Made by a program: the position numbers and the translations under genes. From Blastomussa wellsi (Eukaryota > Cnidaria > Anthozoa > Scleractinia > Plerogyridae), in contig OX393568.1 in the NCBI GenBank assembly GCA_947652115.1, positions 25,687,839 through 25,751,838 on the forward strand: a stretch of DNA of 64,000 bases, written 5' to 3'. Below, in pieces: positions 34,900 through 46,893 of the stretch (the stretch's first letter is position 1; the number at the start of each line of letters is the position of its first letter). A model generated the notes under the pieces. It saw only the letters and a list, made by a program, of their open reading frames with translations. It ran no database searches and had not been told where the DNA came from.

Positions 34900-35520
34900 G
34901 GAAACAAATTTAAACGTAACTCGAAAAATCGAAACAGATAAATGATCAGGTGTCTACCTCTAATCTTTTTTCATGCCAGCCAAGTTTCCTAAAAAGTTCA
35001 TTTTTTTCTTCTAGAAAGTTTATTATGTCATTTTGCATCTTGAGCTATGTATATTCAGCTGAATAGCTTCTAGCTAATTGACGGGCGAATGATGTTTTGA
35101 AAAACGCGGGTATACACACTAAATAACCCATTCTCTGATTTGTCGTGTGGAACACAATCCTAACATTAATTAGATTGATTTAATATGAACTTTACTTTTG
35201 TTCATATGTTTAACCAATGATGAATAAAAAACCGCGCGCATATTTCAATGACCTTCCAGAAACATAACTAGTTGATTGCTTGTTTGCAAGTTGGCCACGT
35301 GTTATGCTGATTAAACTGCAAAACAACTCGTTTCGATAAATTAAGTACAGATCACAGAGACTAACAGATTATGTTTCTCGATAAAAGTAACTTCAAATAT
35401 TACACGGGAGTATATCGCCGTAAGAGCAAGGCACGACTGCTGCTATTTTTACGTCTTGCAAAGCGGTAGTTTTTGCTCTTCGTTTAGTTTTCTTTGATTA
35501 ATTTATCCCTGCTATTTTAG
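34900..35520 (+). pseudogene. Relic of a third ABCC copy: 5' flank fused to the end of intron 3
   Basis: 34900-35475 is similar to the flank upstream of gene B, and its later part to that of gene A. At about 35475 it switches abruptly to GCTCTTCGTTTAGTTTTCTT plus CTGCTATTTTAG, which is the 3' end of intron 3 of gene B (about 30822-30867), including the acceptor. After 35520 the sequence does not match exon 4. So the coding exons were deleted and only the flank and a splice-site scrap remain. Inferred to be the remnant of a third tandem gene. The open frame at 34634-34945 upstream has no recognisable content. Confidence 0.65.
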
Positions 35521-35524
35521 CTGC

Positions 35525-36541
35525 CCCAAGTGAAACCAAAGTCCGAAATTTACACCCTTAAGAGAGTGGACTAGCATACGCGTCTCTTTGATATGGCAGT
35601 CCCTCGGGGCATAAAGAAGGGCCACATGTTTCGAGGGAGAAGACTGTTTTGCGTAAAACGTACACTAAATTGCGGTTATCCGTAGTTTCTAGCTCTTTTC
35701 CTTACTGGGATACAACTTTGCATTCTGCAGTTCGGTGAGGACTAGGCCTATTTGGCATTTTGAATAAAGAATCTTTTATCAGTATCATCTGCATGTAAAG
35801 AGGCCTGTTGGGGATATTAGAATCAGTTGTCATTAAAAATGTGGGGTATTCTCACCTGAAATTTCAACTTCTCACCGTTCGACAGTTGTCCGGAAGGATC
35901 CTGTGGTCGAGATACGATTTTTCAATTGTTTGATTAAACTTTGGCCATTTGTCACCTGCCAAGAATAATCCTATCTTGAAACCGGCCCCTTAAGCCATGA
36001 TGGTAACACATGTTACTCGACAGTCATTAACTAACTACGTGTGCAGACGCTCTTTTCACTCTCTTTCGAATTTCTTTCTCGAAGTCTTATTTCCGGTTGT
36101 ATATTTCGGCTTTCTGTTAGTGGATGCCATTTTTTATTTGAATATGATGAGTTTCAGGCTGTCCTGATTGATTGGATATGCCACCTAATGGTCCGTTTCA
36201 ACTATCATAATGGTCATTTAGGAGAATTATTACATTTTCCGGTATTTTCTTCGTAACGTCAACAAACTGTTTGTTTGGAAGCGTACTTTTTACAACGCCA
36301 GTTGAACACAGCCGGCATGGTGTATTTTGCTATGGCCTTTTAATTCAAATAAATCTCAAGTGTCTGTAGAACGCATTCTTCCAGGGAGTGGTATCAAGAA
36401 CATTTTAGATGCCTATACAATTTGTCAGAAACATATATTGAATGCACATGCTGCTTCAGCTCGTACATGGATATGGTTCAGATCTAGAAGAGTCCAAAGC
36501 CAAATCAGAGTTTCGGGGTTCGCTATTGATAAGAGGGCTTA

Positions 36542-36578
<37 letters not shown>

Positions 36579-36580
36579 GT
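35525..36580. other. No gene recognised; one shared repeat
   Basis: CCGAAATTTACACCC near 35548 and its surroundings resemble 48660-48700, so a dispersed repeat is present. No convincing exon was seen. Confidence 0.4.
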
Positions 36581-36690
36581 ATAACAATATAATTTGGTTT
36601 AATCAACTGGGTTGATAATGTCAATTGGCCACCGTAAAGAGATTCAATTGCTGACGTTTCGAGCGTTAGCCCTTCGTCGGAGCGAATCCT
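36550..36690 (+). mobile_element. Penelope-like fragment with hammerhead-type core
   Basis: GAAACTGTGGTGCTGCGTCG then TATAATTTGGTTTAATCAAC, CCACCGTAAAGAGATTC and the core on the minus strand (36650-36683). It ends about 70 bp from the 3' end of the receptor gene. Confidence 0.75.
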
Positions 36691-36754
36691 ATTGATAAGG
36701 CTGGGAAGGCCTCACATCGATCTTTACTCAGTTTCATTAGAGGTGCAAAATTCC

Positions 36755-38017
36755 TCATAGAAAATGATTCATCACGGCAACAGCACTGAATCGGCGTTTT
36801 CCACTTAATCCACGGTTAGCTTCCACAATCGTATCTCTTTTTGGTCTTGTAACTGTGCTGAATCGTCGTTTTTCGTTTCCATGGTGACGTTCAATCATCG
36901 TAGATCTGTTAGATCTTGTAAGCCATGTGGCGTTTGACGAGCTTCGGCGACGGCTGTAAGTCCTACTAAACCCTAAATTGTCTACAGGGATTTGAGAGCA
37001 AGTGCACGCCGCTTTAAACCCTTCTCGGTATTTTTTGTGGAACAGTGCGTACAGATACGGGTTCACAGCTGAGTTAGCATGTCCTAAGAAAAGCGATATG
37101 AAATAAAAGGTCATCGTTGAATCAAAACACGGTATTTTGTGATGGGCGAAGAAATATATAAACTGGTAGACGTAAAGAGGAAGCCAACAGGCACAGAACA
37201 AAGTTATTACTGTTATTAACATTTTGACGACTTTTTTCCTCAAGGTTCTACTTCTGATCTCGTCTCTGCTTGAGCGAAACCCTGGAATTTTCCTTCGCCA
37301 CAATTTAGAGACGATGACTGAGTACATTACGACCATCGTTAGCAAAGGGAAGACATAGAGTGTAATAAAGAGAACTAAAGTGTAGTCTTTAGCTGCAGTG
37401 ACAGGATTAAAAGCAGGGCTCCAATCTTCGATGCATATCTCGTACCCTTCTGGTCCAACAATGACCCTTTGGGCGTACAGAAATGGAGCCATAACCAACA
37501 TGGAGATCACCCAAATGCCTCCTAGCATGAATCTGGCCGCGAAGAACGAAGGGCGTCTCTTAAACGGGAAAATAATCGCCCAAAAACGATCGAACGTAAT
37601 TGCCAACAAAGTCAGGATCGAGCTGGCAACGGTAACGCTTTGAAAAAAGACAACGATCTTGCAAATCGCTGCACCAAAGATCCACTTATATCCCAAATAC
37701 AGCTGAGTTATCATGTTTGGCATGGCCAGAATGGTGATTAACAGATCGCTTGCGGCCAAGTTTCCAATGAAGAGATTAGTGACACTTCTCATGCTGTTGT
37801 TTCGCCATACAGTGAAGATGACGATGGAATTGCCAACAAGCGAAAGTAGAATGATGGTGCAATACGCGACAGTCTTTGTGACTTGTGTAACGATTGTCTC
37901 TTGGTACAACGGACAAGCGAAATCAGTTGTCTCGTTCGCAGTGGAGTTAACGCTATCAGAAGTTTCCATCTTGTTGATCACTTTGTTCAAATTATTCTCC
38001 GGAAATCCGCGTAGCAC
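36755..38017 (-). CDS. Rhodopsin-class (class A) GPCR, neuropeptide-receptor-like, single exon (420 aa)
   Basis: An intronless gene of 420 codons. N-terminal glycosylation sites (NSTANET) precede seven hydrophobic segments. Class A landmarks: TM1 GNSIVIF, TM2 NLAASDLL, a Cys before TM3 (GAAICK), DRF in place of DRY at the end of TM3, an EL2 Cys (ICIEDW), TM6 CWLP, TM7 NSAVNPYLYA (NPxxY form), then a helix-8 stretch and Cys pair (ACTCS). The C-tail is Ser/Arg-rich with repeated RRFS-type sites suited to phosphorylation. Family placement near neuropeptide or amine-like cnidarian receptors is inferred from motifs; the ligand is unknown. Two starts are possible, the ATG at 38017 and the ATG at 37969, the second giving a shorter N-terminus. 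Expected at the plasma membrane coupling to G proteins. Confidence 0.95.
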   Translation of the reverse strand: MLRGFPENNLNKVINKMETSDSVNSTANETTDFACPLYQETIVTQVTKTVAYCTIILLSLVGNSIVIFTVWRNNSMRSVTNLFIGNLAASDLLITILAMPNMITQLYLGYKWIFGAAICKIVVFFQSVTVASSILTLLAITFDRFWAIIFPFKRRPSFFAARFMLGGIWVISMLVMAPFLYAQRVIVGPEGYEICIEDWSPAFNPVTAAKDYTLVLFITLYVFPLLTMVVMYSVIVSKLWRRKIPGFRSSRDEIRSRTLRKKVVKMLITVITLFCACWLPLYVYQFIYFFAHHKIPCFDSTMTFYFISLFLGHANSAVNPYLYALFHKKYREGFKAACTCSQIPVDNLGFSRTYSRRRSSSNATWLTRSNRSTMIERHHGNEKRRFSTVTRPKRDTIVEANRGLSGKRRFSAVAVMNHFL

Positions 38018-38059
38018 AGCAAGTCAGGCCAGGCACTCTAACTTGTCAGCAATTAATCT

Positions 38060-41000
38060 ATAAGAAAATGGAAGAATGAATGGCGTCAGTTTTATTTGGT
38101 TGATCAATTGCATACAAAATCTTTGCCTAGTCCTGTGTTGTCATAAACGAAACAGCTATAACTGTAAACCGACAGTATTAGAGCTGAATGTGTAAAAGGC
38201 CCTCACCAGATTAGTGTACATAGTAACTATAGAAGTGGACGATTTCGTAAAAGGAAAATATCTGAGATGTTTTCACAGTGTCGCAGTTCGTCTCCAATAT
38301 ATATATGCTACGCCTACATGATAGATCCTCGCTTGACACTCATAAATATGGCAAACTGACAAAACGCGTGCAAGGTAACGCAGTGTCATGGCGCAAAAAA
38401 CTTACATTTACGTCCTCACCCTCCGCATAGAAATCATCGCGAGATGAATATCACCTCAGATTATTCCGTTTTTTATGTACAAGCGGAAACTTGAACAGCA
38501 TGAAAGATCTGAATCTAAGACAATAAGAGAAAACGTCCATGCTGTGATGATAATTTCTTTCTGATTCGGGTAGACAACGTCACTTAAATTTCATTTTATT
38601 TTCGAAAAAAGAAAGCTACTGAATGATTCACAATCATTAGATAAAATCGCTCATATCTAGCATACGGCAGCACGTCCTTTCCTGAAGGCAAATTATGATT
38701 CGCAGAAACAAAACTCAAATTTGCAAACTTCATATTCGTTTTGCAGTAATGAAGGCAAATAGATCAAAGATTTCGGAACCACGGTCAAAGCGATCCTATA
38801 ATGATTTTAAGGAAAGGGCATTTCATTTAATACGTACTTAAATTACTTAAGACAAATGCATTCAATTAGAGAGAACTTAATCTATGCCTGTTGAGCCAAG
38901 ACCGGTAACCCAACTTGATGCTAAAGCACCAGCGGCGAATAATAAATATATTGTAATAAAAGGTTACTTGCTTGTTTTTGTTATTTCATATAGGAAATCA
39001 GTGTTGTGTGCTTTACCAACTTTCAGCTTCCAAAAGTGAAAAGGGTGGCGTATTTTTAAAAACTAATCTTTAAAGAAATCGCACTCAGGTGAATAAAAAT
39101 GAAAATTTTCTTTACAAATTAGCGAGAAAAAACTCTTAAATTTAAAATGTACAGCATGCAAATTATCTAGAATAAATAAGCATTTAATTTATTTCTGGTA
39201 CGTATACAATGTCCATCTAGCTCACCAGGTTTAATTATGAATAATTTCCTAAACATACTTGTTGATTATTTCAAGAATCCTTCGGGCTTTGTTTTATATT
39301 AATCAATGCAGAGCACAATTCAGCTTCGTTGATGCTAACTTAACAGCCATAAGTGTTTGTTCGATCGGTCTACAATCTTTTAAAATTAAACACTGTTTAT
39401 ATAAGAACCTGTTTAGGCTAATTAATAACCTGTAAAATGCAGTTTCTTGTGAGGATGCATGCTAATAAGGTGATTATAACTGGAAGTGTTTATTTTCCTT
39501 GCGCAGCTGTTTATATGAAGCGGTACACGTACGCATATGACTTATAAGGTACCAAGAGATGTTTTCTAGATTATATTTTTGCATGACACCAAACTCCTAA
39601 AATTCACAACATCTATAAATAAGATAAATTAGATATTTTTGTGCGGTTTTGAGAGACTGGGTAGTTTACAGAGAATAAAAAAAAACTAAAAAGACCTTCA
39701 TGTAAATAATATATCTAGTACATTTGGATGATCCTACGGGTGCAAGTCTAAAAAAATCCGCTAGTCAATCAAGATATTAGTCTACCACTAATATTCTTGA
39801 TTGTCAATACAACTGGAGTTGATTATTGCTTAATCAAATACTTTTTCCTCAACTGTTAATCGCTTTAAGCCTTTGGACTGCGATCATTTGTGCGAAGCTT
39901 GTCCTTGTGTGTCTTTCTTATCTACTACAGCGGGTTGCTTTAAGAATTCGAGCACCTATTTAACTGAAGCAATGCGAAGAATCACGAATGAAAAGAAAAT
40001 TTCACAGGATTAAAGGAACTTTGCTCCAATTTGATTATGACGTCAGACTTTGGCGGTGTGAAGTAAGTCTAAGCTTTCAGCCTTTTTTTTCTAACACAGT
40101 CTGACAACTGTTTGCTTCTTTCTTTTGTTTTGGATGCCATGTTTTATCGGTTTTCTATTTTGACATATCTAGGCACCTTTTCTTTTCATCAAAATTCTTT
40201 TCTTATCGTTTAGGAAACCAGTCGCCTGACGTGAATTTAATGGTGTAGTTATCAGATTTGCAGTTCTTTCTCGGTGCCAAAGTGTTAATATAAATCCCGA
40301 CAGATCTTTAAGTATCATGGTATGTTTAATTTTAGCGTCAGTGATAAAAATGGTTCTAAAGAAACTTTAGTGAAACAAAGATGTCCACTCCAGGTCTTTT
40401 CAAAAATAAAAATAAAAATTCCAAACATTTTATATGGAAATAAATGAACGCGGCACGCTTCAAGGAACTCAAATATATGCAATATCAGCGTTGAGCAACG
40501 AGCACGTTTTAATTGTTCAAACTTGCAAATGAAAAGAATTGCCGATACTACAGCTATGTTCCCAAAAACATTTGCCGCTACGTTTAACGTTCGAAGCCTT
40601 GAGATGTAAAAATCGGACGTCTTTTCATCACGCCTATGCTTTGCCTAGTTTCATTTCCAATTTAATTATTAGTAATTAGGTTCGGTGCTAAATTGCTGAC
40701 GAAATTCATTGAAAGTTTTGACATCCCGATCAATTCCCCATTGTGACCTAACGTGAAAATATCAGGCTTGGTTTGCCCCAGGACATGAACAAGCAATACA
40801 TCTCAATTATCAAATATCTTGGTTACATAGCGGGAAACACACAGACTATATACCATTTACAACAATAAAAGCTAATATATCCTTTACATTAGCGCGTTGC
40901 TCTAAAGCATCCATTCATCGAGATCTTTCACGAAAACAACTGATGTAGTTGACACAGTTGTAAAGTATCAAGTCACTTTTAACAGCGGCTTCCAACAGTT

Positions 41001-42655
41001 CGGCGGAATTGCAAAAAGGTTTCTAAGTAGAGCGAAACAATTTTTCATTGTCCTTCTCTGTTGATTCATGCTGTTTGTTTGCTTTAACACAAGTTTGTAA
41101 CAAATAGCTTGGACGACTGAATTAAATGACGAAAATAAGAATCCACCGACTCGATGCAATGGCGTGTTTTATATTTATGTCATGGAGTGTTTGGCTATAA
41201 AATGAATTCAGTAAACATATCTTGGTGTTTAAACAATAGTTGCACGGAATGTAGGTCAGTTTGATTCAGGGAGCAGAGGTATTTTCGTGTTGTTAATTCA
41301 ATTCGTAAACAGGTTATCGCATGTTGAGCACTGCGTGATAAAGTGAGTAGTAGTACAGCAACTTCCCACTGAGGGAACACAGACACGAGCACACAAAGCA
41401 AACAAATAGACCGCTTAGTTCTAGAAACGTGAAGGAAATGTTGTTTACTTTCAACCTACCACTTTCGATGCCAAACAGCGTGTTTTTCACTCCGAAGTGC
41501 ACTGCGGACGCGCTCTGATTTCATAAAGCGATACGTGTGGAACTTATGAAAGATGACTAGCGCCAGTCCTAATGACCAGACACTCTGCCTGTTAATACAT
41601 TTTGGGTATGATAACCAAAGGTAATCCGGATTTCCTGTGTTTATCCGTTAAGTTACTTCAATTTTACTCCGAGGACCCCTGAAATAATGCCCTTCACAAC
41701 TGCTGCAGCGGCTTAGCTTATCTCAAGTATCTGGTACATTTTTTATTGCGCTTAATAAGGAATTCAACTACTGTTTCAAAGAATTGTAATCTTAGGCGGC
41801 GCCATCTGCTCTAATGGCACATAATGTAAAACAATGTTTGTCCCAATATGGAAAAGATTTATCTTCAGCCAGTTGATCTCCCGCCTACTAGCTATTTACC
41901 ACATAATGATGTTGCTGTTTCAGAAGAAATGGCTAAATATCAGATTTGTTCTGCCAAGATAATTTGAGGAAATATTGACTGTATAAAGAATAAGTCGATA
42001 CCTACAGGGTGAAAAGTGCTAACAAGAAACAGCAATTTTATCGCAGTTGCGCCTGGACGTTTACTCTTGTTGTTCTATTTCTAGAAACAGAATCACTATA
42101 AGAAGGCACGTTTTTACTTTTACACAAGTTTCATAAATCAATTCAAGACTTCAACGAGGTCAGATTCACAGTAACTCACCACGTCCAATCCAGAAGTTAA
42201 CATTCTCAGAGTCGATGATCGATTTAAATACCTCCTTTAAGAAATAAGAAAATAGTAATAATAATAAAACAATGGAAAGAGCCGACAGTAAAAATTGACA
42301 ACAGCCTTAGAGTTTACATTTATTAAAATAACCGAGTGAGGAATTTGGCTCCTGTCGGGAGCGCCATGTGGCACTAATTTATTGGTCCACCCTGGGTTCT
42401 GTAATCAGGTGAGTTTTTTGGGGAAGGATTACCATCCCCACGATATTCCCCAGCTTGGAGAGCTAGGGTCCGAAATATCCTTTGACATGATCTCCGAAAT
42501 GAATGGCCAGTTGTATACGACTAACTCCTTCAACGTCCTCGGACGCAAATTAATTGTACATTTTATAGTGACTTTCCCGCTCCTTTTTCATGTGAATCCC
42601 GCACACCGCATTTTTTGTTTCTTACACCTCGTACCCACTCAAAATAATATTACCT
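38060..42655. other. Gene-poor intergenic DNA
   Basis: A+T-rich with only short open frames. No exon pairs, domain or strong repeat family were noticed over about 4.6 kb. Distal regulatory elements or UTRs cannot be excluded. Confidence 0.4.
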
Positions 42656-42680
42656 GCTATATATATATATAAACACACAC
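42656..42680. repeat. TA/CA microsatellite
   Basis: Run of ATATATATATAT followed by AAACACACAC. Confidence 0.8.
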
Positions 42681-42889
42681 CGATTTTTAATCTACATGAA
42701 GATTTAATTTGAAAACCCATGTGCTCCTAATTTGAAACCTGTGACATGCCCCAAACGAGGTACTTAAAAAGTTGTGGCGCAAAGAAATAGACAATTTATT
42801 CCTATCAAAATTAGGAATGCCATAGTTTTGACAGTTCTATAACATCTTGTCTCATTCAGGAGACATAGCACGACGGTGACACAAAATCT

Positions 42890-43150
42890 GAGGTTCCGTT
42901 GAGGTTGCCGTCAAATTCAGTGAAACGTGACCCGTTGAATCTAAACTCTGATCTTGCGAGGAGTTGGCGGTAGGCTTCCGTCAGTCAAAACTTCACAATG
43001 ACCTTATATGGAAAGGTCTGAGAAAATAAACACCTATGAATGGTTTGATTAAACAAACTCCTTCCATATAAGGTCACTGAAAAGTTTTGATTTGACGTTA
43101 GCCTGTCGCCAACTGCTCGCAGGAGAAAGGGTTGCGTATCACTGAATTTA
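42890..43150. repeat. Palindromic MITE-like element
   Basis: Inner arms CAATGACCTTATATGGAAAG and TTCCATATAAGGTCA pair across an A/T-rich loop; outer parts (GTTGGCGGTAGGC / GCCTGTCGCCAAC) also pair. No coding frame. Confidence 0.75.
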
Positions 43151-43309
43151 GTAACAATCAAAAACGATAAAATTTTAATCCTTTAATTAGACTACGTTTA
43201 CACTTGAAAATTATCCCACAAGCGCGCGTTGGATATGAAACACTGGACGAAACACCTCAAAATCGTTACAATCATTGAGAAAATGATGCGCACACCTACC
43301 CTATATTAA

Positions 43310-44182
43310 GGGACGGACCATTAGAAAAGTGACGGGGGAGGGGGGTGGGGAATTTTCAGCTTGCACGAATTTTTTTTTCGCTCACTGCTTGTGCAGGAAT
43401 TTTTTTTCAGGTGACACCCTCTGCTCGAATTTTTTTCAGACAAATATTGCTTTTTTTGAACTGAAATCTTGATTCATTATCTATGTTTTTGTGCTTTATA
43501 ACTTATTCTACACTCACAACAGATCAAAGGATACAGGCCACTTTTTAATGCAAAATCTTTCGAAAATGTACACACAGTGAGAGAGGACACTGGAGCCGGA
43601 GGAAGCCACCTGGAGTGGAAGGCTTCCCTGTGCATTTTTCAGTCCCTGCCCTCTGGAATTCCTCTCCCACAGCCCATCATAATGATGCCACACTCCATTC
43701 ACCAAAACAGCCCCTCTGTAGTGCCCTCCACTCCAAAATGTCACTCCAAAAAGAAGGTACCTGTTTCGTAAAAGTGAAATATTAAAATGATTGTTAAAAG
43801 TTAGTTAATTTAAATGGTGGTTCTGTAAATGAACTGCGGCTACACACCTTTCGTGTGAGAGTTCCACATAGTCTGGTAGCTGGCTGCATTCTGTCAAAAT
43901 GCCCTGACGGGCGAAGATGTCCACTGACATTAAAAGGAATGGTGGGATAGATTTTGCACCTCCCTGAAATGTCCTTCTGGTGTTTGTGCGCAGTAGGATT
44001 GAATGGTTTGCCTTTGATGAATACGAAAGGACACAATTGGACCTTCCTTCTGCATGAATTTTTTTCTTTACTTTCTTCTTTGCCCGAATTTTTTTTCTTG
44101 GCATTTTCCCTTGCATGAATTTTTTTTTGTTTTTTTCCACACCCCCCCCCCCCCCCCCATCACTTTTCTAATGGTCCGTCCC
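43310..44182. mobile_element. DNA transposon with GGGACGGACC termini and TAA target duplication
   Basis: Ends GGGACGGACCATTAGAAAAG (43310) and CTTTTCTAATGGTCCGTCCC (ending 44182) are perfect inverted repeats flanked by TAA on both sides, as in PIF/Harbinger-type insertions. CATGAATTTTTTT/AAAAAATTC-type strings line both arms. The middle has a coding-like minus-strand stretch (43514-43744). Comparison with the uninterrupted 34.1-kb relative gives a natural empty site. Confidence 0.75.
43514..43744 (-). pseudogene. Coding fragment captured in the transposon, peptidase-like His box
   Basis: The 76-residue frame begins GGHYRGAVLVNGVWHHYDGL, which resembles the C-terminal His region of ubiquitin-specific peptidases (GHY...YDD/G). 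This may be transposon-encoded or captured host sequence; it has no upstream exons in the window. Weak, based on a short motif only. Confidence 0.3.
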
Positions 44183-44299
44183 TAAGTGGTCCATGGTATA
44201 TGAGTTCATATACCATTGCCCCTAAACCGATCAGAACTCAGGAATTACGATATACCATAGCTAGCTTTTAACAATAGAGGATATCTTCGCGGATTCATC

Positions 44300-46769
44300 G
44301 TTCATCGTTTTTAGGATATTCGGATCCCTAACTGTTTACCCACATTGGTGATCCGGAGAAAAATCATACGGGAAAACTGCTATAGAAAACGGTAGCTGTA
44401 CTGAGATGACGAAGTAGAACTACTTCTAAGCGTGTTCCGTTCGTAGAAAAGTCACTGGCAGATGATATCACTGTGAAAAGAAAACGAGTTACGGCCCGAA
44501 TTGATTTGAAGATCTGTTTACACTATAAAACATTGATCCAGAACAAGCCATTAGCCGTCAGATGAGTAAACCATATTATGAACAGTCAGCTTTCAAAGGC
44601 ATCACTCCCATCAAGACCCTCCAATACTTATAACACCGGGTTATTGCGAGTGACATTATAATTACTAATAATAAGGCTTTTGTTCCTCTGTTGTCATACG
44701 GCAGACTATGTTATAGTCAAGTATGCTAGGATTGCACTTACCATTGACTAGAAAAATAGGTATTATCCATAGTTTATGTTTTTCACAAAAGAAGAATCAC
44801 TTGTGCTGCCACGGCGCGAAATGTCCATAAAACAATCCAGGGGCATTACACAGATCAATTCAGTGGCGTTCTTTTTGCCGTTACCTCAGTATATAGCTTG
44901 CTATAATACAATATAATAAGCTCATGCAAGTCCTTTGATTTTAATCTGGTCTTTGAATGCCTGCAAGCCGCGATTATTTAATTTTTTTTCATTTCCTAGA
45001 GGGGTCCTTAGAGTATCATTTTTTCGATTATGTCATTTTCTAAAGCCTCCAGTCGATATCAAATTACAATGTAAAAGGACTTCTTCTAGAGAAATGTGCA
45101 TGGGTCATATTTAATATTATTCCATTTATCTTTCAAGCAGCAGTTAAAATTGAAAACTGTTTGCCCGACCAGTGGCAAATTGTTACAGTAGCATTTGTTA
45201 TCTGCAACGAAGTTTCATTTTTTAATCTTACCCTTAATATGGCCTTGTTCTAATCTATTATTTGCTGTCACCGATTATCTGTGTTTAAAGAAGAAATCAA
45301 CGTAATAATAGCGTCCTTACCTTCAGTGCCATTTCGTCCAGTTGGAATTATATCTAAATCAACTTTCACAGTGCCAGACTTACGAAACTTTCTCTCGTAT
45401 TAAAAAGGTGTGTACATGAAACCTGGTGGGATATATAAATCAAGCTAAATAACCCGAATAATCCTGATAGATATTTTTGTCCGAATGCATAAAATAGACA
45501 AAAGTGCGACTTTTTCGGTCGTCAACATAACATGATTATTCAATTTTAAGAATTCATTTAACCGGGGGCGTTTATCTCCCAATTTACCTCTTTCAATTTA
45601 TCTCTCTGGTGTTCCTGTCTGTTATCATCTGTTATTTTCTGCGCAATAAAGGTATTGTTAGATGATACCTCCAAAGCGTTTTAATCGCCGACATAAAATT
45701 AATTGACTTATATCCTGAATGCGAACGAGAAATATCTGACTGATAATTGCATCATGCGATCAGAGATGATACGAATCCTTTGAAGTGTACTCTTGGCTTG
45801 ATCAAAGCATGCAAAGAACAGGTGAACAAAAACGAGAAAATTTCTTTCAATATGTTGTATTTGAAACAACAATAGCAGTTATGTCAGGTCTTATGGATGT
45901 GTAAACAACTCATTTTAATTTCCCTTCGTCATAAGCAAAAGAAAAACAAATCCATATTGGCTTTTCTCGAAGTCTTTTATGAAGGTCAAACAAGGCAAAC
46001 AAACTCGAGATTTTAGAATCACTCCTCTTACGTATTTCCTATGCCTCGGCACTTGTTTTGATTAGAAATAAGTTTTTTTCGGTTTCATGTTTCCCTTGCG
46101 GTAAACAACAGAACAAACGTATTTGAAGGACAAAAATAGATTACTGGGTTATACTAGTCGATCAGGTAAAACGTTTTGTTAGGTGTCAAATCCTTATACC
46201 CCTTAAATGCAAAAATAATCTTGTGAATATTTTTGTTTTGGCGTTATTTTACTAATGGCTATGATTATTGTCTTAGAACGAGCCCAGTTTAAGTCGTGTT
46301 GAAGCTGAAACTTATCTTTAAATAAAGAACATTGCAATTATTTAATAAAGAAGAAGGGTTAATTGACGCAAGGTTTGCATGTTTTTCCCGGTATTTTGTT
46401 GACTGAAATAAAGCGTATGACATTTGATTAAACCAAAGTACAACATTCTCCTGAGATGAGACGGGAAAGCTATAGAAAAAGGTGAGGGATTAGTTATTTT
46501 GTTTGAAGGACAAAATTTCAATAAATCATTTTTATCCTCGAATTGTAAAATTCATTAATAATTCATAAGGAGTAGATCCAATGCAAAGGTACTATTTAGG
46601 TCACATGAATGCTCTGTAAACCCCAATACAAATCAAGAGTAGAATTAACTTTTGATACAAACTCCTGCTCAGCTGATTAGTATTTATTAACTTTTGATAC
46701 AGATCTTTACTGATTAAAATGCAAAGCACAATGGAATCGAATAACAATACTTTGCATTCAATTTATTGT

Positions 46770-46780
<11 letters not shown>
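44300..46780. other. Gene-poor intergenic DNA
   Basis: About 2.5 kb of A+T-rich sequence; no gene, strong repeat or RNA gene was recognised. Confidence 0.4.
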
Positions 46781-46784
<4 letters not shown>

Positions 46785-46809
<25 letters not shown>

Positions 46810-46854
46810 GTATGGGCTTTACAATTGCTCGCCTATCGGCTCGCAATTGTAAAT

Positions 46855-46890
<36 letters not shown>
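46785..46890. repeat. Palindrome (hairpin element)
   Basis: GATCTGTATGGGC(T/A)TTACAATTG and its inverse flank the centre CTCGCCTATCGGCTCG. The arms continue with GATAAAATAT/ATATTTTATC at reduced match. The plus-strand open frame running over it (46719-47234) has no protein-like content. Confidence 0.75.

Positions 46891-46893
<3 letters not shown>

Larger units (their letters stand above)
43195..44300. mobile_element. GTTGGATATGA-family element carrying a nested transposon
   Basis: CGCGCGTTGGATATGAAAC (near 43220) and GGTATATGAG...ATACCATTGCC (near 44195) match 33.93 and 34.13 kb in the same order. The centre is interrupted by the element 43310-44182. Confidence 0.65.

Noticed and set aside
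34634..34945. 103-residue plus-strand frame upstream of the ABCC relic
   Set aside because: No domain, and the region ends at a flank sequence that is non-coding in the paralogous copies.
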